From NCBI GenBank assembly GCA_903932045.1, contig CAIZES010000072.1:1-32358 (forward strand): a DNA stretch of 32,358 nt, written 5' to 3'. Of the stretch, positions 7,881 to 16,800 are shown piece by piece (position 1 is the first letter of the stretch; every line of letters begins with the position of its first letter). Source of the stretch: an uncultured Silvanigrella sp. (GTDB lineage Bacteria > Bdellovibrionota_B > Oligoflexia > Silvanigrellales > Silvanigrellaceae). The translations under genes were made by a program, and so were the position numbers. The notes below the pieces were generated by a model that was not told the origin of the DNA, did no database searches, and saw nothing but the letters and a program-made list of their open reading frames with translations.

Positions 7881-7970
7881 CATTTCTTTCCCGCCTCCCA
7901 TTCGCATCCACTTGGTAAAATGAAAACGAATAACCACAACTGCACCCTTTCATCATTTCAGGAGAGTACA

Positions 7971-8402
7971 GTGTTTGCAAAGGCAACAGGTCAAAAACAA
8001 AAAAAATCGAACATGAACACCCGACCCATCTCTATGCTGGCCGAAGGCTGTTCGTTCAAAGGCAAAATGTTCTTGCGCGGCGAGGTTCGCCTCGGAGGCC
8101 ATGTTGAGGGGACTATTGTTGCCGATGACGATCTCATAGTAGAGGAAAGTGCGACAATTAACGCCGACATCAACGGCGTCAATATTCAGGTTTCCGGACA
8201 AATAAACGGAAACATAAAAACCCAGGGAATACTCATACTGACTCCAACCGCAAGAATGACGGGAAACATTCATACGCCACATCTTGTGATAGAAGACGGC
8301 GCCGTTCTTCATGGAAATGTTTCCATTGAAGAAGACAATACAAAATCAAAAGAGACGAACATTGAGGAGTCTTCCTCCGAGGAAACCAGAGCGGCATCCT
8401 AG
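7971..8402 (+). CDS. bactofilin family cytoskeletal protein
   Basis: Bactofilins polymerise into filaments through a right-handed beta-helix and act as scaffolds for cell shape, polarity or envelope enzymes. The central region (residues about 24-120) shows the typical repeats: SFKGKMFLRGEVRLGGHVEGTI, then DLIVEESATINADI, VSGQINGNIKTQGILIL, ARMTGNIHTPHLVIEDGAVLHG. The start is GTG at 7971 because CAGGAGAG lies a few bases before it; the ATG at 8013 (MNTRPISML) lacks such a site. The basic N-terminal tail and the acidic Glu/Ser-rich C-terminal tail (EESSSEET) are disordered extensions, as is common in bactofilins. It is followed after 79 nt by an orphan gene on the same strand. Confidence 0.88.
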   Translation: MFAKATGQKQKKSNMNTRPISMLAEGCSFKGKMFLRGEVRLGGHVEGTIVADDDLIVEESATINADINGVNIQVSGQINGNIKTQGILILTPTARMTGNIHTPHLVIEDGAVLHGNVSIEEDNTKSKETNIEESSSEETRAAS

Positions 8403-8481
8403 GTACCCTGGAAATAGCATAGACTCGCCAAGGCGAAATAAGAAAAACCACGACGAAGAAATAGACATTGGAGAATCAGGC

Positions 8482-8961
8482 ATGGGTGACAAATTCAAGG
8501 AAAAAATCTCGGCAACACGCGAAATCTATCGCCAATCCAGCGAATGTGTTGGCGTCACGTTAAACCTTTTTGGCATTTCACGTGCCGACGGCGGCTATGA
8601 TTATCCAAGCGACTCCGATTTCGACCACCTTGCATCACTCGTCAATGAAATTGAGGGACGCCACCGAGACGAAGAAGATGGTCCTTACCGAACCACAATA
8701 CTTGCTGTTGGAGAATGGCTGCAGGCCGCACTTCACAGGGAATATTTGGATCATCAGAACAACTCGGGATTTCCTTCCATCTTTTACGCTGTTCGCAAAG
8801 GCGTCGAAGTCATTCACTGCTTATTGCATCGCGACCTCAGGCGACGCGCGCTTTCTGGCACCGAAAGTTCGGTTGTACAGGAATTTGTTGCTCTCGCTTC
8901 GCAATATCCCAATCCCTGCGAATGGCATCCACCGCGCAAACGCCAGCGAAAGAGCTCATAA
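8482..8961 (+). CDS. hypothetical protein, 159 aa
   Basis: Unrecognised protein downstream of the bactofilin, probably co-transcribed. The ATG at 8482 has GGAG 8 nt upstream; the frame is open further upstream but that part is low-complexity and overlaps the bactofilin. It appears cytoplasmic and largely helical. It has an acidic middle (YDYPSDSDFDHLASLVNEIEGRHRDEEDG), a hydrophobic helix-like stretch around TTILAVGEWLQAAL and a very basic C-terminus (PPRKRQRKSS). The position after a bactofilin makes a partner role conceivable, but nothing in the sequence shows it. It converges on the enoyl-CoA hydratase gene with a 22-bp gap. Confidence 0.6.
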   Translation: MGDKFKEKISATREIYRQSSECVGVTLNLFGISRADGGYDYPSDSDFDHLASLVNEIEGRHRDEEDGPYRTTILAVGEWLQAALHREYLDHQNNSGFPSIFYAVRKGVEVIHCLLHRDLRRRALSGTESSVVQEFVALASQYPNPCEWHPPRKRQRKSS

Positions 8962-8983
8962 ATAACATATCCTTTAGAAACCC

Positions 8984-9775
8984 TCACTCTGGGGAACTAA
9001 AATGCGGAGGCCGTTTTTCGAGAAACGCCGCCATACCTTCCTTTGCCTCGGCAGTGCTAAAACGAAGTCCAAAAACAGCTGATTCCAGGCGACATCCCGT
9101 GGTAATATCGCATTCCAATCCACGACGTACAACGGATTTTGCGTGATGAACTGCAGATGGCCCTTTAGCAAGTATGGAATCGACAATTCGCCCCAGCGCC
9201 ACATCCAAGTCTTCTGGTGCATGAACTGAATTTACAAACCCTGCTGCCATGGCTTGTTCTGCGGAATATTTTTCGCCAGATGCAATCCATTCCATTGCTC
9301 GCGCCACGCCAACCCGACGAGCAAAACGCTGCGTTCCACCAAATCCGGGAATGAGCCCCAAAGAAACTTCGGGGAACCCAAATCGAGCCTTTGAAGAAGC
9401 TAAAATAAAATCGGCAGACAGTGCCAATTCTAAACCACCACCCAATGCAAAACCCTGAACTCGCGCAATGACAATTTGAGGAAGATTTTCGATTGCTGCA
9501 AAAGCCCTGAAACCCAATTGAGAAAATCGCTCGGCTTCTGAAGCATTCAACAAAGACATCTCAAGAATATCTGCACCTGCAACAAACGACTTTTCTCCAG
9601 CGCTTTGTAAAATGACCACACCAATATCGCGCCTGGACGAAAGTTCATTGGCACAACTTTCCAAAGCGGCAAGAACCTCGGCATTCAGCGCGTTGAGTGC
9701 TTCCGGACGGCAAATTTCGAGCACAGCTTTTCGTCCATCAATTCGAAGACGAACAGGACTGTTATTTGAAGACAT
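8984..9775 (-). CDS. enoyl-CoA hydratase/isomerase (crotonase) family protein
   Basis: This is a crotonase-fold enzyme acting on acyl-CoA substrates, most likely hydrating trans-2-enoyl-CoA. It has 263 aa, the usual length of the single-domain family. The oxyanion-hole region is AGADI (residues 66-70). GFALGGGLELALSADF supplies the first catalytic glutamate (E116) and FGFPEVSLGLIPGFGGTQR the second (E136), the pair used by true enoyl-CoA hydratases. The ATG at 9775 has GGAGA upstream. It is the last gene of a leftward cluster but lies 106 bp after the preceding gene. Exact substrate cannot be read from the sequence; isomerase or other crotonase activities remain possible. Confidence 0.92.
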   Translation of the reverse strand: MSSNNSPVRLRIDGRKAVLEICRPEALNALNAEVLAALESCANELSSRRDIGVVILQSAGEKSFVAGADILEMSLLNASEAERFSQLGFRAFAAIENLPQIVIARVQGFALGGGLELALSADFILASSKARFGFPEVSLGLIPGFGGTQRFARRVGVARAMEWIASGEKYSAEQAMAAGFVNSVHAPEDLDVALGRIVDSILAKGPSAVHHAKSVVRRGLECDITTGCRLESAVFGLRFSTAEAKEGMAAFLEKRPPHFSSPE

Positions 9776-9881
9776 GGTGAAATTCTCCTTGCAAAAAAGT
9801 GAGTTCCAAGCGGGATCTGTTTAATAAGAGCCAACTGTGCAACTGTATATCACATCGAACTTTCTTTTCACAAAAATAAAG

Positions 9882-10307
9882 TCACCAACCCGGCAACTCC
9901 AACAATCGACCCGTGATTTTCGCGCCCTTCACCTTCTTTTCTGTTATTTTGTTTTTGCTATTTCCCAAAACGCGCACAACCACATTGTCGGATGCGCCAG
10001 TATCTCGAAAATCGACGACAAGGGCTGTTGTACCCGATTTTACTGCCCGCAAGCGAAGCGAACCCGAAAAAGGATCACGCTCCACAACAACCACTTTTGG
10101 ATTTTGTGATCGCACACCCACAATTCGTGAAACCGGCAATCGACGCACAGTTCCTTCTTTCATTTCAATAGGAGGATCGTCACTTGCCAACCCAATTTGT
10201 ACAAGAAATACGCTCATCAAAAGGCCTAGACACAGCGCTCTGCATAAGCCGAATATGCACAACAACCTTACGCATTTCGGCGAACTGTTCCAAACGCGAT
10301 TTTGCAT
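9882..10307 (-). CDS. exported protein with pilus/secretin N-terminal-like domain
   Basis: A 141-aa exported protein. Residues 1 to about 42 form a long signal peptide with a hydrophobic core (LCLGLLMSVFLVQIGLA) and probable cleavage after GLA. The remainder (IEMKEGTVRRLPVSRIVGVRSQNP, then SGSLRLRAVKSGTTALVVDF, then DNVVVRVL) resembles the small beta domain at the N-terminus of CpaC/RcpA-type secretins (T2SS-T3SS_pil_N family): a hydrophobic 'set-point' strand, a dPxV-like turn, and a 'G.T.L.v.D..G' strand pair. The secretin part itself is absent. The ATG at 10307 has AGAGGA 5 nt upstream. It overlaps the preceding gene by 128 bp, which is unusual. It is divergent from the RND-like pair, with the orphan membrane gene in between. 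Confidence 0.65.
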   Translation of the reverse strand: MQNRVWNSSPKCVRLLCIFGLCRALCLGLLMSVFLVQIGLASDDPPIEMKEGTVRRLPVSRIVGVRSQNPKVVVVERDPFSGSLRLRAVKSGTTALVVDFRDTGASDNVVVRVLGNSKNKITEKKVKGAKITGRLLELPGW

Positions 10308-10632
10308 ATTTTCCTCTTTGTCTTTTCAAAATAAACCTTCCGCCATCGCGAACCTGCAATGTCATCATCCCCAAAAAACACACGCCACCAGAAACACCCT
10401 CGAGAACCTCAAACACAGCACATTCGCTCTTCAGGAGACACTCCGAAGTGCCCAAAAGAACTCTTTCCGGAAAGCCGTAGCGACTGTGATCACGCAAATA
10501 TCCGGCCTGAGAAATATTCTCTATAAATGATGAACCTCGCGCTCCAAAAAGTTCTCGAATTGTTCTCCAACAAGCCCAAAGACACATGCAAGACAGCGAA
10601 ACCGACACAACCCATTCCCAAATTCGTCGCAT
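10180..10632 (-). CDS. hypothetical single-pass membrane protein, about 150 aa
   Basis: Unrecognised. The frame opens at a TTG at 10644, but the ATG at 10632 carries a GGAGAGG SD immediately upstream and is the likely start. Residues about 5-26 (WEWVVSVSLSCMCLWACW) form one hydrophobic segment, so it is anchored in or exported through the inner membrane. The following part has cysteines (SECLLKSEC) and a glycine/hydrophobic stretch (VLEGVSGGVCFLGMMTLQV), then a basic region (RFILKRQRGKYAKSR). The layout (short N-terminal helix then globular domain) is reminiscent of pseudopilins or Tad minor pilins, and the next gene carries a pilus-secretin-like domain; this is only a hint. The last 40 or so codons overlap the start of that next gene in another frame. 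Confidence 0.5.
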   Translation of the reverse strand: MRRIWEWVVSVSLSCMCLWACWRTIRELFGARGSSFIENISQAGYLRDHSRYGFPERVLLGTSECLLKSECAVFEVLEGVSGGVCFLGMMTLQVRDGGRFILKRQRGKYAKSRLEQFAEMRKVVVHIRLMQSAVSRPFDERISCTNWVGK

Positions 10633-10831
10633 TCGCCTCTCCAAAAAAACAATCTATGCACTGGCCCATTTAAAAACGCAACTCGCTTCCCGATGGTGGC
10701 GGAAAACTTTGCACTGTGTCTGGAAACTGAACAATTCCGCCACCGATATTGACACGATGCACACAAAAAAATGCTTGCAATAGCACTCTATGCCATGATC
10801 ATATTGTGCATGAATACCAAATGGAGAAACG

Positions 10832-13800
10832 GTGCTAAGAAAGTTGCTGCGCACTCTTATCATTGAACGATTCCGCGTGATCTGGCTAACTCTTATCTTG
10901 TGTTTAGCCGGACTCGAAATTTATATTCGCACTCCCATTGAATTATTGCCAAAATCCAATCCACAACAATATCTCGTGGCAGTATTAAACCCCGGAGAAC
11001 CTGGCGGCAATGACACAAAAAAAATAGAGCGAATTGTCCGTGAAAGCGCATCACAGATAGCATCTATCGAAAACGTTTACTCCGAGATATCTCCCCAGCT
11101 TTTGGTAACCAGAATTTCCGCTCCGCAAATACCCACAAATTTTACCGACGCACTCAGAGCTTCAATCGCTCAAAAATTTTCGGAGAACGAAATTCGAAAG
11201 TTCTTTCAAGTGACCGCTTTGGGGCGAGAGTCAGCATCAACAATTGACCTCATGATAACTCAAAAGGACGGCACCAACACATCATCCACAGAAGTTATTC
11301 CAGCCACTGAAATCGTAGTAAAACTTATTCCAGCCCTAGAACAAATACGCGGCATTTCTGCTGTGCGCTCACAAGGACTGCCATCCGAAGACATTGCCTT
11401 GCGCCCCCTGCCAGGCATGCTCTTGAATGCGTCTGAAAGCGAAATCGAAATCGCGAAAAAAATATCGGAAACGTTCCGCCCACCTTCTCTTTGGGAACCC
11501 ACTCCATATGGAACTATCCTTTCCGAACGCTACCTTCCCGCAAGCAGAATTGAAAGTATTCCAATTTCCATAAACTCAAAAGCGACACAATCAACAACGA
11601 TTGGCAATCTGTACGCAGTTGAAAAACATATCGATCCGCATGCTGCAGTGGTTCTCAGCAACTCAAGCACCGCTTTTCTTTTGGCAATTCACACAACAGC
11701 GAAGGCCGACCTTGTTCAAACCAGTTTACAGGTTAAGAGTTACCTAGAGCGCTTTAATAAAGACTCGCAGAAATATACCGCTACCATTGTGTCGGACGCA
11801 GCAGACTACATTAATGCTGCTCAAGAAAACGTTGGCGACAATTTAAAGTGGGGCGTCATATTAACATGTCTTTGCATATTGATATTTGCACAGAATATAC
11901 GATATACGGCAATCACAGCCATATCCATTCCCGTGAGTCTCGCTCTCACATTTCCATTTTTTGAAATATTTTCCATCAGCAGAAACGTTATGTCTCTGGC
12001 AGGAATTACACTCAGTGTAGGAGTTGTTGTAGACGCAACAATCGCTGTAGTCGATGGAATAGACAGCGGCATGAGAAAAGGGTTGACAGCAACCGAAGCT
12101 GCATGGCAGTCCGCATGCGAAAACTTTATGGCCGTCGCAATGACCTCGCTTTCAACGCTTGCGGTATTTGTTCCAATCTTATTTTTGAAAGGAACGGTGG
12201 GTGATCTCTTTTTCGACCTTTCTCTTACCGTCATTATTTCCCAAACAATTGCGTTTCTTGTTGCCGTATTTATTGTTCCCGGACTCACATCGGCAATTTA
12301 CGAAATCATGAATGTTCATTTCGAAACCGAGTCAGATGATCAAACCGTCACCGAAAATATTTGGTCACGCGCTTTCGCTTCGGCCGTAAAAGTTCTTCTC
12401 ACACGAAAACTCTTTTACTGGAGTGCAGGAATTGCATCAATTGCTCTTGCGGTTATTGGCGTCGCAATATCCCCTCCTACCGAATTTCTGCCCAAACGCG
12501 CATCACACGAATTTCGAGCCATTTCTCCCGAAGCGAGTGAGAGCGATAACAGTTTGGTGATGGCCCAAAGGGTAGACGAAACACTTAGAAAAATGGGAGC
12601 CGAAAAACGGTTGGTTCTTGTTGACTCATCCGGACTCCGTGCAGATTTTTCCATTCCTCAGGGAAAGTCTGCGGAACTTCGACTCATGGAGGAGTTCATT
12701 AACAGAGGGACACAGCCATATCGTACTATGGTTTCAGCGAGAAATCCAATTGATGTTGAAGCCACAAATAGTCGGGATCTAGAATTCTACATTCCGGAAC
12801 ATTTGCAAAATCGAGCAAGCTTTAAATCTGAAGTTGAAGCCATTGCCGGCGTCTCCAGTGCTCGGTGGAGTTCAGAAAACACCGCACTCTACTCGCGTCT
12901 CGATACCGACAGCTTTCGAATGTTAACCCTTCCGAGTGCGCCGGGCACAGCTTGGGCATTGTGGAGTTTTTCATATTCCAAGCTCTTGCTGGGCGCCGAT
13001 ATCCCTTCACACGAATGGGAACGCACACGACAACCACGGCTGATTTGGAGAGAACCCAGAGATGGAGACACTCGAACCCATCCCGCGCTAAACAGCACAA
13101 TTCCTGAGTCACGCGAGGATATTCTGACATCAACACTGCGTCATGCTAAAACATCTGTAATTGTTAATGGCGAGACCACCGAAGGCGTTGCTCTCAAAAT
13201 TCAAGGTAAAACAGTAACGGAAGTGTCTGCAGATTTGGAAAAAATAGCAAATAGACACAAAGTTCAGCTGACATGGGGAATTAGCAAAAAAGATGCGGAC
13301 AGAAGTATTCGCGACCTCGGTATTTGTTTTGTAATTGCAACTATTGCAATAATTGCGCTTCTTTATATTCAAAATCGTTCATTCTCGGTAACGACGGTTA
13401 TCATGTGCACTTTTATTTGGGGTCTCATTGGATCATTTCCTGGGCTAGTTATCCATGGTGAAAGCCTAAATGCCAGCGCAATTGTTGGATTCATTCTTTT
13501 GGCAGGAACTATCGTCAATAACGGAATTTTGCTGATGTCACTTGTTGGCCGATCGCGTCGCGCACAGCTCGCTCCCGGACTCTGTTGTTTAGATGCTGTG
13601 AGTCATCGAACAATTCCTGTGTTTATCACTTCTCTCACAACCGCCGTTGGAATGCTTCCGATGGTATGGGACACGGGCGAGGGCTCACAAATGTATCGCG
13701 CTCTCTCCATAGTTGTGGTTTACGGAACAATGGTCAGCACCCCCATCAGCCTAATTGGCATTCCAAGCATTTTCATGATTCTCTACGACATTCAAGAAGC

Positions 13801-13876
13801 CTTTGAGAGGATACGACTCCGCATTCTCATCCTATTCTCAAAAAATTCACAAGAAACACAGGAGACGATTCCATGA
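10832..13876 (+). CDS. RND-family inner-membrane transporter subunit
   Basis: A 1014-aa protein with the AcrB/HAE1 layout: one N-terminal membrane helix (about 13-33), a periplasmic domain (about 40-335), a helix block (about 338-500), a second periplasmic domain (about 560-830) and a C-terminal helix block (about 835-985). The helix-4 region reads LAGITLSVGVVVDATIAVV: only the first of the two relay aspartates is present (D401), the second being A402. The helix-10 lysine position is asparagine (N896, in TIVNNGILL), a variant also known in other RND branches. GTG at 10832 is the start because GGAG lies 6 nt before it. It overlaps the next gene by 4 nt (ATGA). No membrane-fusion protein or TolC-like gene lies beside it. 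Substrate unknown. Confidence 0.85.
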   Translation: MLRKLLRTLIIERFRVIWLTLILCLAGLEIYIRTPIELLPKSNPQQYLVAVLNPGEPGGNDTKKIERIVRESASQIASIENVYSEISPQLLVTRISAPQIPTNFTDALRASIAQKFSENEIRKFFQVTALGRESASTIDLMITQKDGTNTSSTEVIPATEIVVKLIPALEQIRGISAVRSQGLPSEDIALRPLPGMLLNASESEIEIAKKISETFRPPSLWEPTPYGTILSERYLPASRIESIPISINSKATQSTTIGNLYAVEKHIDPHAAVVLSNSSTAFLLAIHTTAKADLVQTSLQVKSYLERFNKDSQKYTATIVSDAADYINAAQENVGDNLKWGVILTCLCILIFAQNIRYTAITAISIPVSLALTFPFFEIFSISRNVMSLAGITLSVGVVVDATIAVVDGIDSGMRKGLTATEAAWQSACENFMAVAMTSLSTLAVFVPILFLKGTVGDLFFDLSLTVIISQTIAFLVAVFIVPGLTSAIYEIMNVHFETESDDQTVTENIWSRAFASAVKVLLTRKLFYWSAGIASIALAVIGVAISPPTEFLPKRASHEFRAISPEASESDNSLVMAQRVDETLRKMGAEKRLVLVDSSGLRADFSIPQGKSAELRLMEEFINRGTQPYRTMVSARNPIDVEATNSRDLEFYIPEHLQNRASFKSEVEAIAGVSSARWSSENTALYSRLDTDSFRMLTLPSAPGTAWALWSFSYSKLLLGADIPSHEWERTRQPRLIWREPRDGDTRTHPALNSTIPESREDILTSTLRHAKTSVIVNGETTEGVALKIQGKTVTEVSADLEKIANRHKVQLTWGISKKDADRSIRDLGICFVIATIAIIALLYIQNRSFSVTTVIMCTFIWGLIGSFPGLVIHGESLNASAIVGFILLAGTIVNNGILLMSLVGRSRRAQLAPGLCCLDAVSHRTIPVFITSLTTAVGMLPMVWDTGEGSQMYRALSIVVVYGTMVSTPISLIGIPSIFMILYDIQEAFERIRLRILILFSKNSQETQETIP

Positions 13877-16800
13877 ATCTTTCTGTGCATGCAATCCAAA
13901 AAACAAGTTTGGCTCTAACATTGCTTCTTGCAATTTTGGCATTCGCAATCGCAATTGAATATCCGGATCTCATTGGAAAATACGTGCGTTCTCATGAAGC
14001 TCACGTTTGGCGTCTCAATCTTGAAGTCAATTCAGCGCCTGCAACAGTGCATGCAACCACGTTGGCTTCAATGCTAGAGCGCAGTCTTAAGAGTCAGGAA
14101 CAAATCGAAAATTTAATAATTTCAACCACACCCACAAGAATAACTGCGCACTTTTACACAAAGCCGTCTGTACTTCCAAAAGATCTTGCAACTGCGCTCA
14201 ACGCCAAAATCAGCGCAATCCAAGATTCCGGAACGACCCCTCAATTCGAAACAACTTTCTATTACGACGCACTCTCAAAAGTGGAGAATGTTGGAACAAA
14301 CTTGGATGCATTAAGAGACTCTGCAACTCAAACCCTATCGTTTGCTTTGGAATCAGCTACGAACAACGAAAAGCGAAACATTCTTGCTCTTGCGAGTCCG
14401 GATATTATTCTCGATTCAACCCAATCTGCTGGAACCAGCGTCGATATCAATGCACTCGATCTTCTCTTGCAAAGGCTTCATACCATTCGTGGAGTGCAAA
14501 AAGCATTTGCACGAAATGTTAGAATTCCCACTCTCCAAGTGGAAACAGATCCCAGACAACTTCTGCAACTTGGAATTTCTCCACAGATTATCCACAAAAC
14601 AATTCAAACTCATCTGCGCATTGATCAAGGTATTTCTGAGAATATCCTGGGACAGAGAGGATACATCTTTCGAAAAAAATCGGAAACGACACAAGAAATT
14701 TGCACCCTTTCATTTCAAGTTCCGAAAAACTCCGCGTTACTCCACGTGTGTGACGTATCGAAAGTTGAGTCGACCCCAATGTTCCTGGATTTCTATACGG
14801 TAGGAACATCTCTAGCCACACTCGAGAAACGAATTCGTGAGCAGAACAAAGCAACCTTAAATCCTACAAAAGAGAAGAGCTCTATTGTTATCATTCTCGA
14901 CTCAGAAACGGTTGCACAAGACCTAGTCGAAGAAATTGAGTCGGCAATTCATGTGCAGGCGGGCTCTCCGCAGTGGACTATTAGTTCTGTTCGAAAAGCA
15001 AATACGGGGGCATATAATTTCGCGTTCTTCTTTGCATCAATGATTATTCTTGCGATACTTGCATTTTCTAGAAAAGAAAGTTTCGGAAATCGACGTCTTT
15101 TTTTGTTCTTACTCGCTCATGCCACCGCCTTTTGGAGCGCAGCAACCTTAGCTTTGGGAATTGACGCTCATCCCCAGTTACTTGGAATTCCTCTTCTCGC
15201 AGCTGCCGTGGCGTTTGCAACTCACCGCTGCGAAAGTCTTCTAAAAGGTTTGCACGGAGCAAAAAACGCTCGTCTAACCTTTGCTGCATTTTCGGTTGGT
15301 ATTGCCGCCACCACAATATTTGCACGCTCATTTATCAATTTTGGACAATCTCAATTCGACACCATCGCATCGGGCGCTCTAGCGATGGCCGCAGGTATCT
15401 ACGCGTTCAGTCTTGCCCCGCAACTTATGAACGAATCACAAGCATCCACACATCAAGCCGACGTGGCATTTCACGCCAGAACAGGCCTGATTTCTCTCGT
15501 TGTTCCACTTCTTGGGGTTGCTATTTCAATGCTGCCAACGATAAATTTTCCAAGCACGATATTTATTTCGCTTGGATTTGAAGGCGGCACTTCGGTTGAT
15601 ATCGCTCAAAATGCTGCCGCAAACATTGAACGCATTGCGCGAGAAAACAAGGCAACCGCAGTTATCGCCGCTCCAGAAAAAACCTCTGTCATTCAACTCA
15701 AACCCTCTCCATTTTCTCTACTGAACACAGCCACCGTTCCTCTCGAAGAAATTCTCGCATCCCTGCACCCATCCATTCCGGGAGAGACAAACATTCAAGA
15801 AAAATCTGGATCGATAACGCGTCAACCAGTGATTGTAAAGAGTAACTTCTCCGAAATCATGCCAACAAATACTCGAAAAGAAAATGACGATGACCTTGTT
15901 CGCTTTCAAAAATGGATGGATACCATGCAACAACCCATTTCGTCAGATTCACAAAATTCTCTGCAATCAAGGGCTCAATTTGGATTCCAAAAAAGTGAAA
16001 AGAAAAACTTTCTTTCCATGAGCGCTCTGGTTGTTCCAGAATGGAGTCGAGAAATAACGAGAATCTCAATATCTAATATTGGAGAAACAACTCTAGCAGA
16101 AATTCATAGTCGTGAAGGAGAAAGAAATATTCGCGCAAACCTCGACAACTTTCTATCGCAATTTCAACAAAACACCAAATCCGAATTACAAACACACATT
16201 TCAGATACAGCTTCCGAGATTGCCATGCTGACCCACAATCAAACCATAGGCACACTTATGCTTGCTGCCATACTTTTTCTTGCGGGAATTCTCTACTTTG
16301 CTTCAACAGAACGCGCACTTCTCACCACCGTCACATTTGGAGCAATTCACCTCACTGTAAAAGGAGTTTTTCATCTTTTTACCATTCCGCACGGTCTCGA
16401 CGCTATTTCCGAAACTCTTCTTTTTCCTTCCACAGAAACCTGGGCATCAACACTTCTCCTCACACTTTGGGCTATTCTTCTTAAAACAGCCGACTACAGG
16501 AGAGCCATGAATATGAGTCTCGACGAAGCTTTCTTTTTGCAGACTCGAATCACAAGACAACTTCGGCGATGGGGATTAATACCGGCACTTGTGATTTCCA
16601 TTTGTGGAATATTTTACTCTAATGTCGCATTGCTTGGAGGAGCTACCATGGCACTTTGGATAGTTGGCGGCTTTTTGTTGCCCGATTGGATGCTTATTTG
16701 GACCAAACTTGCAGAGTGGAAAAACAGAACGTTGCTAAAACTGCACATTCATTTTAAGACCTTGTTAATCTTTATTTTCGCAATATCTCTAGTTCATGTT

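Noticed and set aside
10521-10863. Two short minus-strand frames (81 and 69 codons) upstream of the membrane orphan
   Set aside because: Cys/His/Phe-rich composition, no Shine-Dalgarno, and mutual overlap with the better supported start at 10632; treated as intergenic sequence between divergent genes.
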